A DNA stretch of 64,000 nucleotides, from assembly GCF_030209745.1 (NCBI RefSeq), contig NZ_JARVRJ010000008.1:62001-126000 (forward strand). Direction: 5' to 3'. The position numbers and the translations under genes are program-made. Below, one piece after another: positions 1 through 8,281 of the stretch. The notes under the pieces were generated by a model that saw nothing but the letters and a program-made list of their open reading frames with translations, was not told where the DNA came from and did not search any database. Origin of the DNA: Arthrobacter sp. fls2-241-R2A-200 (GTDB taxonomy: Bacteria; Actinomycetota; Actinomycetes; Actinomycetales; Micrococcaceae). Position 1 is the first letter of the stretch. Each line of letters starts with the position of its first letter.

Positions 1-193
1 GGTCAAGAACTCATCCGTTGCCGGCGCATTCTTCGTCATGGAGCTCTTCGGTTATGGCCTGCAACTCACCAACAGCCATGGCGACGCCGTCATGTGGATC
101 CTGATCGGTGTGGCCTTCTTCTACCTGCTGATCACCGTCCCATTGGGCTTGTTGGCCCACTTCATCGAGAAAAAGGTGGCGATCGCCCGATGA
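1..193 (+). CDS. gluC: Glutamate/amino-acid ABC transporter permease, C-terminal end (5' truncated by window)
   Basis: The window opens inside this gene; reading from base 2 gives about 63 residues ending KKVAIAR and a TGA at 191-193. It contains a hydrophobic span (MWILIGVAFFYLLITVPLG) followed by a basic cytoplasmic tail, as at the end of polar amino-acid permeases of the HisM/GluC type. Its stop overlaps the ATG of the next permease by 4 bp (ATGA), so the two are translationally coupled. The assignment as GluC rests on this context because the diagnostic EAA loop is outside the window. Confidence 0.75.
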   Translation, partial: VKNSSVAGAFFVMELFGYGLQLTNSHGDAVMWILIGVAFFYLLITVPLGLLAHFIEKKVAIAR

Positions 194-1041
194 CTTCAGT
201 CCTTTACGACGTTCCCGGCCCCAAAGCCCGGCGTATCTCCCTCATCGGTTCGATCATCGGTTCCGTCATCATTGCCGCCGGCGTGGTGGGGGCTATTGTC
301 ATCCTCTCGTCGCAGGGGATATTCAACTCGTCCCGCTGGGAAGTCTTCGTCAACGACTACGCCGCTGACGTGTGGACCCAACTGGGCCTTGGCGTCCTTG
401 CCACGCTGCAAGCCGCAGGTGTCGCCGCGGTCATCGCGTTCCCCCTGGGAGTTGCCTTCTGCCTCCTGCGGATCTCGCTGATCCCATGGGTCAGGATCCC
501 CACTCAGGTGGTCCTCGAATTCCTGCGCGGCATGCCCGTGGTGCTGATGATCCTCTTTGTCCTCCTGGTTTTCGCCACGAGCCCTTTCACCGCCGTCGTG
601 AGCGGCCTCGTCCTGTACAACGCCGCGATCTTTGCCGAGATCCTCAGGGCCGGAATCCAGTCCCTGCCCAAGGGGCAGCGGGAGGCCGGTTTGGCCATAG
701 GCCTGCGCAGCTTCCAGTCACGCATGAGCATCGAATTCCCGCAGGCAATCCGGCGCATGCTTCCCTCGCTGATTGCGCAGTTGGTGGTCCTCCTGAAGGA
801 CACGTCGCTGGGCTACATCGTGGCGTACGAGGAACTGCTGCGTAAGGTCAAGCTGATAGCCGACCTTGAACCCAGCCTGCTGTTCTCTGCGTTCTTCGTA
901 GGCGCGGCCATCTATATCCTGATCAACCTGTCCGTTTCCCGGCTTGCCATCATGATCGAACGGCGCGGCACCAAGAAAGCCGCCGGCGGCGTCGCCTCCG
1001 CCATCAAGACAGTCGACTTGGACGTCAACGCGCCGCAGTAG
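190..1041 (+). CDS. gluD: Glutamate/amino-acid ABC transporter permease GluD-like
   Basis: A 283-residue inner-membrane permease of the His/Glu/Gln type. It has an N-terminal membrane segment near residues 20-40, a periplasmic stretch, then the permease core with several membrane spans. The EAA cytoplasmic loop that docks on the ATPase is seen around residues 164-186 (EAGLAIGLRSF). The start at 190 was chosen over an upstream in-frame ATG at 94 because it overlaps the stop of the preceding permease as ATGA. Together they form the membrane pair of a four-component glutamate-type importer; ATPase and binding protein would lie upstream of the window. Substrate is inferred from actinobacterial GluABCD homologues. 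Confidence 0.85.
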   Translation: MTSVLYDVPGPKARRISLIGSIIGSVIIAAGVVGAIVILSSQGIFNSSRWEVFVNDYAADVWTQLGLGVLATLQAAGVAAVIAFPLGVAFCLLRISLIPWVRIPTQVVLEFLRGMPVVLMILFVLLVFATSPFTAVVSGLVLYNAAIFAEILRAGIQSLPKGQREAGLAIGLRSFQSRMSIEFPQAIRRMLPSLIAQLVVLLKDTSLGYIVAYEELLRKVKLIADLEPSLLFSAFFVGAAIYILINLSVSRLAIMIERRGTKKAAGGVASAIKTVDLDVNAPQ

Positions 1042-1061
1042 CACCAGTCCAAACGGCCCGG

Positions 1062-2186
1062 CTACTGCCCCAGCCATGTCCGCAGTGCCCGGAGGCACTC
1101 CCGGACGGCGTCGGCGTCGACGTGTTCGTTGTCCTTGTGGGCCAGCAGCGGATCGCCGGGTCCGAAGTTCACCGCCGGGATGCCGAGTTCACTGAACCGC
1201 GCGACGTCGGTCCATCCGTATTTCGGTTTCGGCTCGGCGCCGACGGCGGCCACGAAGGAGGCGGCAGCAGGGTGGTTGAGGCCGGGCCGGGCACCGGCGG
1301 CGGCGTCGGTTCGGACCACGTCGAAGCCCTCCAGGAGCTCACGTACATGGGCTTCGGCCTGATCCGGCGTCTTGTCGGGGGCGAATCGGTAGTTGATCTC
1401 CACCACGCAGCGATCGGGGATGACGTTTCCTGCCGTCCCGCCCTTGATCTTCACCGCGTTAAGGCTTTCCCGGTAGTCGAGCCCATCGACGGTGATGGTC
1501 TGCGGCTCGTAAGCTGCGAGCCTGGCCAAGATGGGCGCCGCTGCATGGATGGCATTGCTGCCCATCCACGCGCGGGCAGAATGAGCTGCTTCGCCGGTGG
1601 TGGTGGCCTCGAAGCGGCTCGTGCCGTTGCAGCCGCCTTCCACGGTGCCGTGGGTGGGCTCCAGCAGGATGGCAAAATCGCCCTGCAGGAGGTTGCCGTG
1701 GTTGCGGACCAACCTGCCCAGGCCGCTCTTAACGGCCTCTACTTCTTCATGGTCATAAAAAACGAAGGTGACGTCCCTGTCGGGCTGCCGCCCGGCGTCG
1801 AACAGTGTCGCAGCAAGAGCGAGCTGTACAGCCACGCCGCCCTTCATGTCCGTTGTTCCACGGCCGTAGAGCACGCCCTCCCCCGCACGCCCGGATTCCC
1901 AGGTTGCAGGCACTGTGCCCAGCGATCCCTCAACCGTGGGCAACGGGACGGTGTCAAGGTGTCCGGCCAGGATCACGCGCTCGGGTAGGCCAAGTTCGGT
2001 CCGGGCGATAATGGCATCTCCATCGCGCACCACCGAGTATTCGCCGATGGCACGCAACGCATCCTCGACGGCGTCGGCCAGTTCGGTTTCGTTACCGGAC
2101 ACACTGTTGATATCGATAAGTGCGGCCGTGAGCACGGCCACGTCCTGGCGTAGGTCAAGAGGCGCGAAGGCAGGATTCTGGGTCAC
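1062..2186 (-). CDS. dapE: Succinyl-diaminopimelate desuccinylase
   Basis: A 374-residue M20-family metallohydrolase that removes succinate from N-succinyl-LL-2,6-diaminopimelate in the DAP/lysine pathway, in the cytoplasm. Metal ligand motifs are visible: AGHLDT with H76 and catalytic D78, GRGTTDMKGG with D113, and the DHEE pair with E147/E148. The length fits the family. Start is GTG at 2186, with a purine-rich AAGGTGGAAGG just upstream. It is divergent from dapD, which catalyses an earlier step of the same branch, supporting the DapE assignment over generic M20 peptidases. It converges with gluD, 20 bp apart. Confidence 0.9.
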   Translation of the reverse strand: MTQNPAFAPLDLRQDVAVLTAALIDINSVSGNETELADAVEDALRAIGEYSVVRDGDAIIARTELGLPERVILAGHLDTVPLPTVEGSLGTVPATWESGRAGEGVLYGRGTTDMKGGVAVQLALAATLFDAGRQPDRDVTFVFYDHEEVEAVKSGLGRLVRNHGNLLQGDFAILLEPTHGTVEGGCNGTSRFEATTTGEAAHSARAWMGSNAIHAAAPILARLAAYEPQTITVDGLDYRESLNAVKIKGGTAGNVIPDRCVVEINYRFAPDKTPDQAEAHVRELLEGFDVVRTDAAAGARPGLNHPAAASFVAAVGAEPKPKYGWTDVARFSELGIPAVNFGPGDPLLAHKDNEHVDADAVRECLRALRTWLGQ

Positions 2187-2270
2187 CCTTCCACCTTAAC
2201 GCCCACGAATATGCCACAAATGCGACTTGTTCAGCATGAGACTCGTTTCAGCCGCCGTTGGCCTGCTGGA

Positions 2271-2276
2271 TAGACT
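2271..2276 (+). promoter_or_regulatory. -10 box of dapD, leaderless start
   Basis: TAGACT lies exactly 6 nt before the dapD ATG and no Shine-Dalgarno is present. A transcript starting about 6-7 nt after the box would begin at the start codon itself. Inferred from sequence only. Confidence 0.5.
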
Positions 2277-2282
2277 TGGCCC

Positions 2283-3308
2283 ATGACTGAAACTGCTTCC
2301 TCCGCTGCGCCCGCGACCGCGCCCGCCAACGATCGATCAGCCTATGGATTCGGACTTGCCACCATCGCCACCTCAGCCTCCGGCGAAGCAACGGTGCTGG
2401 ACGTTTGGTATCCGGCCCCGGCCCTCGGCGTTGCTGCGGAGACCCTGCGGGACGTCGAGAACGCCGATCCCTCGCTGCTTGCACTCGCCGATGACAGCAA
2501 GGATGCCGAGCGCGGCACAGAACAAAAGGTCGTCTTCGCACAGATCGACCTCGACGCCGCACCGGCTGACACCGCCGACGCCTACCTGCGCCTCCACCTC
2601 CTTTCCCACCGCTTGGTTGCACCGAACAGCATCAACCTCGACGGCCTCTTCGGCAAGCTTCCCAACGTGGTGTGGACCAACTTCGGTCCAGCCGCGGTGG
2701 AGGGTTTCGAACTGACCCGCGCGCGCCTGCGCAAGCGCGGCAACGTTGTGGTTTACGGCGTGGACAAGTTCCCCAGGATGGTGGACTACGTGGTTCCTAC
2801 CGGTGTGCGCATTGCCGACGCCGACCGCGTACGCCTCGGTGCGCACCTCGCCGAAGGCACCACAGTGATGCACGAAGGCTTCGTGAACTTCAATGCCGGG
2901 ACGCTCGGCACCTCCATGGTGGAAGGACGGATCTCTGCCGGCGTCGTTGCCGGTGACGGGACCGACGTCGGAGGCGGCGCATCCATCATGGGCACGCTGT
3001 CCGGCGGCGGCAAGGAGAAGATCGCCCTGGGTGAGCGCGTGCTGCTGGGCGCCAACTCGGGTGTGGGCATCAGCATTGGCGATGACTCGGTGGTGGAAGC
3101 CGGCCTTTACGTCACCGCCGGTACCCGGGTTCGCGTTCCCGGGCCCAAGGACGAGAACGGTGAAGACACCAGCAAGATCATCAAGGCAGTGGAACTCTCC
3201 GGCGTCCCCAACCTGCTCTTCCGCCGCAACTCCACCACTGGCGGCGTCGAGGTCCTGCCCCGTAAGGGCCAGACTGTTGAGTTGAATGAGGCGCTCCACG
3301 CCAACTAG
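2283..3308 (+). CDS. dapD: 2,3,4,5-tetrahydropyridine-2,6-dicarboxylate N-succinyltransferase
   Basis: A 341-residue succinyltransferase that uses succinyl-CoA to open tetrahydrodipicolinate in DAP/lysine biosynthesis. The C-terminal half shows the irregular hexapeptide pattern of a left-handed beta-helix (about residues 178-285: [31 protein letters not shown]). The N-terminal domain is the long actinobacterial form, so the protein exceeds the short proteobacterial DapD. It appears leaderless, with TAGACT 6 nt before ATG. Divergent from dapE and followed within 13 bp by a membrane-anchored protein that may be co-transcribed. Confidence 0.92.
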   Translation: MTETASSAAPATAPANDRSAYGFGLATIATSASGEATVLDVWYPAPALGVAAETLRDVENADPSLLALADDSKDAERGTEQKVVFAQIDLDAAPADTADAYLRLHLLSHRLVAPNSINLDGLFGKLPNVVWTNFGPAAVEGFELTRARLRKRGNVVVYGVDKFPRMVDYVVPTGVRIADADRVRLGAHLAEGTTVMHEGFVNFNAGTLGTSMVEGRISAGVVAGDGTDVGGGASIMGTLSGGGKEKIALGERVLLGANSGVGISIGDDSVVEAGLYVTAGTRVRVPGPKDENGEDTSKIIKAVELSGVPNLLFRRNSTTGGVEVLPRKGQTVELNEALHAN

Positions 3309-3321
3309 CAGGAGAAAACCC

Positions 3322-4164
3322 ATGCGCCGCCTGCGCCGGGCCGTCATTGTGGTGCTGGCGTTGGCCTTGGTTGCCAGCGCCGTCTTCGCAGTGTTCGCTG
3401 TCCTGCAGCGCTCCGAAACACTGGTCTCGGAGCGCTGCGTGGCGGTTGCCGGAACGGCCAGCCACGAGCTCGCCACCGACCAAGCCGCGAACGCTTCCCT
3501 CATTACGGCGATCTCCGTGCAGCGCGGACTGCCACCCCGGGCTGCGAGCATTGCCATAGCGACGGCCATGCAGGAATCTATGCTGCGGAACATCAACTAT
3601 GGCGATCAGGCCGGCCCCGACTCCCGCGGACTGTTCCAGCAACGTCCTTCCCAAGGCTGGGGCACGGAAGCCCAGGTGATGGACCCTGTGTATGCCACCA
3701 ACGTTTTCTTCGATCGTTTGGTGAAGGTGCCCGGATACCAAACCATGGATATTACCCAGGCCGCACAAGCCGTCCAACGCTCCGCGTTTCCCCAGGCCTA
3801 CTCACAGCACGAGGACATGGCCCGGGCATTTGCCTCCGCCCTGACCGGCCACTCGGAATCCGCACTGAACTGCGTGCTTCGTATGCCGGACGCGGCTGGT
3901 GACCCAAGCGCCGTCGTCGAAGGCATCACGACGGCGTTCGGCACCCAGCAGGCGACAGTCCAGGGCCGCTCGGTCCACCTCGGGATCTCCGGCGCCCAAG
4001 GGTGGGCGGTGGCCCAGTGGGCCGTGGCCAACGCGAAGACCCTGTCGATCACCCAAGTGGATGTCGCAGGGCAAACGTGGAACCGTCAAAAGCGCGACGG
4101 CTGGCAAGCCTCTGTGGCTCCTTCGGAATCAGTGACCATCACCGTCTCGGCGCCACCCACGTAG
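3322..4164 (+). CDS. Membrane-anchored lysozyme-fold-like protein of unknown function
   Basis: A 280-residue protein with a basic N-terminus and one hydrophobic anchor (about residues 7-28), so most of it should be outside the membrane. The motif AMQESMLRNINYGD followed by SRGLFQQRPSQGWGT resembles the catalytic-Glu helix and neighbouring loop of transglycosylase/lysozyme-like actinobacterial proteins, often left as hypothetical. The start at 3322 follows a GGAG at 3311-3314 and is preferred over an in-frame ATG at 3286 that would overlap dapD. Wall-linked function next to DAP synthesis is tempting but is inference; the substrate is unknown. Confidence 0.7.
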   Translation: MRRLRRAVIVVLALALVASAVFAVFAVLQRSETLVSERCVAVAGTASHELATDQAANASLITAISVQRGLPPRAASIAIATAMQESMLRNINYGDQAGPDSRGLFQQRPSQGWGTEAQVMDPVYATNVFFDRLVKVPGYQTMDITQAAQAVQRSAFPQAYSQHEDMARAFASALTGHSESALNCVLRMPDAAGDPSAVVEGITTAFGTQQATVQGRSVHLGISGAQGWAVAQWAVANAKTLSITQVDVAGQTWNRQKRDGWQASVAPSESVTITVSAPPT

Positions 4165-4198
4165 GCGGGTTTCCGAACGTCAGGCAAGCATTCGAACG

Positions 4199-4810
4199 CT
4201 AGGCGAGCAACTCCACCACGGGTTGGACGTAGCTTCGGAACACATCCGGTTGGGACAAGAGCCGGTGGCTCATGATCATGGTGCTGGGTTCGAGATACCA
4301 AGCGCGGGGTTCGGCGAGCGGCAGTTCGATGATGGTGAGGTCGAAGTCCCGGGAGCTGCGCCCCACCTCCAGCAGCCTGTCCTCCACCATCTCACCGAGC
4401 ACTTCCGTCACGCCATTGGCTTCCCGGGCAGCCTCGATGTCTGCGTACTCTTCGATCCGGTCAGTAGCCCAGTCCAACGCTGAACCAAAGTGGGCCTGAA
4501 GCACCCGTTGCAAGGCAGGAGAGTTGCCAAAGGCCTGGAAACCCGGGGGCGAAAGCTCAAGGGCTTCGTTCGGGTAGGACTTCACCAGGTTCTCCCACCA
4601 AGCCTCCCATTCTGTCTTCAGGGCCGGTAGGCCGCCGACGTCGGCGGTCAGGTGGGTGTGGTCCGCGTGCCTGACCTTGGGAGCGGCGTGGGAGAGGGTG
4701 GGCTTGCCCGCACCGTCCAATCCCGCTACATCCCGCAGGTACAGTGCGATGAGCATTGGCCCCGATGTGTCCAAGGTAATTCGCCACCCCGGGCCGCCCG
4801 TTTCGTGCAT
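4199..4810 (-). CDS. Conserved hypothetical protein
   Basis: A 203-residue soluble-looking protein that I do not recognise. It is rich in Trp, Leu and acidic residues, has no signal peptide or membrane span, and has an LYLRDVAGL stretch near the N-terminus and a C-terminal segment with MIMSHRLL. The ATG at 4810 is preceded by AAGGGAGG at suitable spacing, and codon use matches its neighbours, which supports a real gene. It converges with the lysozyme-like gene and lies downstream of the TetR gene on the same strand, so the two could share a transcript. Confidence 0.7.
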   Translation of the reverse strand: MHETGGPGWRITLDTSGPMLIALYLRDVAGLDGAGKPTLSHAAPKVRHADHTHLTADVGGLPALKTEWEAWWENLVKSYPNEALELSPPGFQAFGNSPALQRVLQAHFGSALDWATDRIEEYADIEAAREANGVTEVLGEMVEDRLLEVGRSSRDFDLTIIELPLAEPRAWYLEPSTMIMSHRLLSQPDVFRSYVQPVVELLA

Positions 4811-4928
4811 CCGAATGCCTCCCTTGGCAGCAGATTCCCAACAAATCCCAGTCTATTCCCGTTGCCGTCAGGCGGAACGGGAAAGTTGCCCTTACTTGGG
4901 ATGCGGGCCTTCTGCGCGGGACGGGCCC

Positions 4929-5570
4929 TCACACGGGAGCCGCCGCACTTTCCATTGACCTGAGGTGTGCCGTGAGGACGTCGCTGCACATCCGTGCCGT
5001 CATCCACTCGGGGTGGAGGAGCGCATGCATGCAGAGGCCGTCCATGGTAGCCAAAAGCCTTTCGGCCTCGTTGACCAGTGCCTGTTGTCCGTCGGCATCC
5101 TGGCCGCCTGTGGACTCCTTGTTCAGGATCATGACCAGTCGTCCGACGACGGCGGCAACAGCCCTGTGGCTGCGCTCGGCCTCGGGTGCCAGGACCGGTT
5201 TGATGCGCGCCGCGTTGCGGAATGCCATCCACACACAGGCATCTACTGCCAGTTCTTCGTCCAACGGCAGGAGTTGACCGAGGAGGGACAGGATAGCGGC
5301 GTGCTGTTCCGGGCTTCCGGAGCCTTCCCCTTCCACGGCCGCCATGGCGGACTCCAACCGTCCTACGATTCGGTCAACGACAACCCCAAAAGAGAAGACC
5401 AGCAATTCGTCGCTGCTGGCAAAGTAGTGCCGTACTGAACCCACTGCCAGCCCCGCTTCATCAGCTACTTCCCGGAGGGACGCCCGTTCCAAGCCATCAC
5501 TGGCAATAATTCGAAACACAGCGTGGACAACTTCCTGGCGTCGGGCTTCGGCATCAACAATTTTGGGCAC
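4929..5570 (-). CDS. TetR/AcrR family transcriptional regulator
   Basis: About 213 residues. The N-terminal DNA-binding domain shows the TetR helix-turn-helix signature LREVADEAGLAVGSVRHYF, followed by an all-helical ligand domain with no recognisable ligand motif. The open frame extends to an ATG at 5633, but the conserved domain begins at PKIVDAEARRQE, and a GTG at 5570 lies 5 nt after TAAAAAT, fitting a leaderless start; a GTG at 5585 is an alternative. It is divergent from galE. A perfect dyad at 5581-5594 overlaps its own promoter, consistent with autorepression. Regulated target unknown. Confidence 0.85.
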   Translation of the reverse strand: MPKIVDAEARRQEVVHAVFRIIASDGLERASLREVADEAGLAVGSVRHYFASSDELLVFSFGVVVDRIVGRLESAMAAVEGEGSGSPEQHAAILSLLGQLLPLDEELAVDACVWMAFRNAARIKPVLAPEAERSHRAVAAVVGRLVMILNKESTGGQDADGQQALVNEAERLLATMDGLCMHALLHPEWMTARMCSDVLTAHLRSMESAAAPV

Positions 5571-5580
5571 TAGTATTTTT

Positions 5581-5594
5581 AGCACGAACGTGCT
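5581..5594. promoter_or_regulatory. Operator-like dyad between tetR and galE
   Basis: AGCACG-AA-CGTGCT is a perfect 6-bp inverted repeat with a 2-bp centre. It sits immediately upstream of the TAAAAAT box of the TetR gene and about 60 bp before the galE start. Position and symmetry fit a TetR dimer site; binding is inferred. Confidence 0.5.
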
Positions 5595-5653
5595 TCTACG
5601 CTGGTCACCGGCGGGCGAGCGGCGTGGCTCCACTTTCCGATAGCGTAGGACCC

Positions 5654-6697
5654 ATGAAAATCCTTGTCACGGGCGGCACCGGCTACATCGGTTCCCACAC
5701 CGTTTTGTCCCTGCAAGAGGCTGGCCACGACGTCGTCGTGGTGGACAATCTCGTGAACTCCAGCGAAGAATCCCTCCGCCGCGTCTCTGAGCTCACCGGC
5801 AAGAGCGCCGTGTTCCACAAGGTTGACCTGGTGGACGAGCCCGCTGTCGAGGCCGTGTTCGACCAGCACCGGATCGACGCCGTCATCCACTTCGCCGGAC
5901 TGAAGGCGGTGGGCGAATCCGTGCAGGAGCCGCTCGCTTACTACTACAACAACATCGTGGGAACGCTGAACCTGCTCCGCGCCATGGACAAGCACAACGT
6001 CAGGTCAATCGTTTTCAGCTCCTCGGCCACTGTGTACGGCGAACACAACCCCATCCCCTACATCGAGAAGATGGAGATCGGCGCCAACAACCCCTATGGG
6101 CGTACGAAGGAGCAAATCGAGGACATCCTCTCCGACCTCGGCAACGCCGATGACCGCTGGCATATCGCACTGCTGCGCTATTTCAACCCTGTGGGCGCCC
6201 ACCCGTCCGGCCGCATCGGCGAGGACCCTCAGGGCATCCCGAACAACCTGGTGCCGTTCATCGCCCAAGTGGCAGTGGGACGTCGCGAGAAGCTGATGGT
6301 GTTCGGCGGCGACTATGACACCCCGGACGGTACCTGCCAGCGGGACTACATCCACGTGGTGGACTTGGCCGAGGGCCACGTTGCTGCCTTGGACTTCATC
6401 GCATCACACGCCGGTGTGCGCCGCTGGAACCTGGGCTCCGGCAAGGGATCGTCCGTGCTTGAGGTTCTCCGGTCCTTTGAGAAGGCCGTGGGGCACGAGC
6501 TCCCGTACGAGATCACGGGCCGGCGAGCGGGCGATCTGCCCGCGTTCTGGGCCGATGCCTCCTCGGCCCTGGCAGACCTTGGCTGGTCCACCACCAAGAC
6601 CGTGGACCAAATGTGCGAGGACCACTGGCGCTGGCAGAAGAACAACCCCTTCGGTTACAACGCGGCCCAGCCCGCGTCCGCAGCCACGGCCCCGTAG
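5654..6697 (+). CDS. galE: UDP-glucose 4-epimerase
   Basis: A 347-residue extended short-chain dehydrogenase that interconverts UDP-glucose and UDP-galactose using tightly bound NAD. Visible are the NAD-binding GGTGYIG (residues 7-13), the catalytic serine region SSSATVYG (about 122-129) and the YxxxK pair Y148/K152. Sequence is conserved and near full family length. Start at 5654 chosen over ATG/GTG further upstream because the Rossmann strand MKILVTGG begins there. A TAGCGT box lies 7 nt before ATG with AGGA between, so it may be leaderless or weakly SD-led. The gene ends at the large palindrome shared with gltA. Confidence 0.95.
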   Translation: MKILVTGGTGYIGSHTVLSLQEAGHDVVVVDNLVNSSEESLRRVSELTGKSAVFHKVDLVDEPAVEAVFDQHRIDAVIHFAGLKAVGESVQEPLAYYYNNIVGTLNLLRAMDKHNVRSIVFSSSATVYGEHNPIPYIEKMEIGANNPYGRTKEQIEDILSDLGNADDRWHIALLRYFNPVGAHPSGRIGEDPQGIPNNLVPFIAQVAVGRREKLMVFGGDYDTPDGTCQRDYIHVVDLAEGHVAALDFIASHAGVRRWNLGSGKGSSVLEVLRSFEKAVGHELPYEITGRRAGDLPAFWADASSALADLGWSTTKTVDQMCEDHWRWQKNNPFGYNAAQPASAATAP

Positions 6698-6698
6698 C

Positions 6699-6750
6699 TT
6701 AACGACGTCGGCCGCCCACCTCGCGCGAGGTGGGCGGCCGACGTCGTTAA
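6699..6750. terminator. Bidirectional terminator: perfect 52-bp palindrome
   Basis: Two 26-base half sites are exact reverse complements with no spacer, from TTAACGACG at the left to CGTCGTTAA at the right. It lies 1 bp after the galE stop and 16 bp before the gltA stop (convergent genes), and is followed by GACGTTTTT on the plus strand. Function as a terminator for both genes is inferred from position. Confidence 0.8.
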
Positions 6751-6766
6751 TGACGTTTTTGCCGTA

Positions 6767-8050
6767 TCAGTTGACCGGGTAGTTGCGCTCCGGCTCCCCT
6801 GTGTAGAGCTGCCGCGGGCGGCCGATCTTGGTCTGGGGATCGTTGATCATTTCGCGCCACTGGGCAATCCAGCCCGGGAGGCGGCCAATGGCGAACAGGA
6901 CGGTGAACATCTTCTCCGGGAAACCCATGGCCTTGTAGATCAGGCCGGTGTAGAAGTCCACGTTCGGGTACAGCTTGCGCTGGATGAAGTAGTCATCGGC
7001 CAAGGCCTTCTCTTCGAGGCGCATGGCGATGTCCAACAGTTCGTCGTTACCGCCGAGCTTGCCGAGTACCTCGTGAGCCGTTGCCTTGATGATCTTGGCG
7101 CGGGGATCGTAGTTCTTGTACACGCGGTGCCCGAAGCCCATGAGGCGGACGCCGTCTTCCTTGTTCTTGACCTTCTCCATGTAATCCTCAGGCTTGATGC
7201 CGTCGGCTTGGATCTGGCGAAGCATCTTGAGCACAGCTTCGTTGGCGCCGCCGTGAGCGGGGCCGAAGAGGGCGTTGATACCGGCTGACACCGAAGCAAA
7301 GAGGTTCGCGTTGGACGAACCCACCAAGCGGACGGTGGACGTGGAACAGTTCTGCTCGTGGTCAGCGTGCAGGATCAGGAGGAGGTCCAATGCCTTAACC
7401 ACTACAGGGTCCATCTCATACTGCTCGGCGGGAAGGCCGAAGCTGAGGCGGAGGAAGTTCTCCACGAGGTTCATGGAGTTGTCCGGGTAGAGCATCGGTT
7501 GCCCTACCGACTTCTTGTGCGCATAAGCGGCAATCACCGGCAGCTTCGCCATCAGGCGAATGGTGGAAACTTCCACGTGCTCGGCGTTGAAGGGATCCAG
7601 CGAGTCCTGGTAGAACGTGGACAACGCGGAGACGGCTGAGGAAAGCACCGGCATGGGGTGCGCGTCCCTCGGGAAGCCACCAAAGAAGCCCTTCAATTCC
7701 TCGTGGAGGAGGGTGTGGTGGCGGATGCGCTGATCGAACTCTTCCAACTCAGTAGGAGTCGGCAGGTTGCCATAGATGAGGAGGTATGAAACCTCAAGGA
7801 AGCTCGAGTGCTGTGCGAGCTGCTCGATGGGGTAACCGCGGTAACGCAGGATGCCTGCGTCGCCGTCGATGTAGGTGATGGCCGAGGTGGTGGCCGCAGT
7901 GTTCATGAAGCCGGGGTCATAAGCGACGGCGCCCGTCTGCTTCAGCAGCTTGGAAACGTCGTAACCTTCGTTTCCTTCTACAACCTTGATACGCGGCAGT
8001 TCGAGTTCGCCGCCGGCATGGCGCAGTGTCGCGCTGGTGGTCTCAGTCAT
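6767..8050 (-). CDS. gltA: Citrate synthase
   Basis: A 427-residue type II citrate synthase that condenses oxaloacetate and acetyl-CoA at entry to the TCA cycle. Motifs include HADHEQNCSTSTVRLVGSS, GPAHGGANEAVLKML and the active-site GFGHRVYKNYDPRA. The start at 8050 (MTETTSATLRH) has AAGGGG upstream; the open frame extends a further 43 codons but lacks conserved sequence. The untranslated leader carries a 16-bp palindrome (8065-8080) next to the RBS. Converges on galE. Confidence 0.95.
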   Translation of the reverse strand: MTETTSATLRHAGGELELPRIKVVEGNEGYDVSKLLKQTGAVAYDPGFMNTAATTSAITYIDGDAGILRYRGYPIEQLAQHSSFLEVSYLLIYGNLPTPTELEEFDQRIRHHTLLHEELKGFFGGFPRDAHPMPVLSSAVSALSTFYQDSLDPFNAEHVEVSTIRLMAKLPVIAAYAHKKSVGQPMLYPDNSMNLVENFLRLSFGLPAEQYEMDPVVVKALDLLLILHADHEQNCSTSTVRLVGSSNANLFASVSAGINALFGPAHGGANEAVLKMLRQIQADGIKPEDYMEKVKNKEDGVRLMGFGHRVYKNYDPRAKIIKATAHEVLGKLGGNDELLDIAMRLEEKALADDYFIQRKLYPNVDFYTGLIYKAMGFPEKMFTVLFAIGRLPGWIAQWREMINDPQTKIGRPRQLYTGEPERNYPVN

Positions 8051-8064
8051 GGAGTCCCCTTCAT

Positions 8065-8080
8065 GAGGCCTCAAGGCCTC
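8065..8080 (-). promoter_or_regulatory. Palindrome in the gltA leader
   Basis: GAGGCCT-CA-AGGCCTC forms a 7-bp dyad ending a few bases before the gltA Shine-Dalgarno. It could be an operator or an RNA hairpin affecting translation; nothing here tells which. Confidence 0.4.
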
Positions 8081-8198
8081 TATCGAACGCTTGTCCGACC
8101 AACGTCTGGTGTCGCGGCCCCCGGCCCTACTGTTGCAGGGCTCCAACGGCCGAAGTGCTTTCTTAGCGAAGGCCACCATTGATAGTCAGTTAAAAGCT

Positions 8199-8248
8199 AC
8201 CGCCAGTAACCCCACGGAACTAATCCGTGAGGTCCGGTTACCGGCGGA
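8199..8248. terminator. Stem-loop terminator downstream of dapC
   Basis: The arms CCGCCAGTAACC and GGTTACCGGCGG pair with one mismatch, and an inner CCACGGA/TCCGTGAGG extends the stem. It lies just after the dapC stop in the direction of dapC transcription, upstream of gltA. No U-tract, as is common in this group. Confidence 0.6.
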
Positions 8249-8281
8249 ATGGCCCTGTTAGTGCCCTAAGTCACAGCTTTG

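Noticed and set aside
2373..3596. A 407-codon minus-strand frame opposite dapD
   Set aside because: Antisense shadow; dapD is clearly the real gene.
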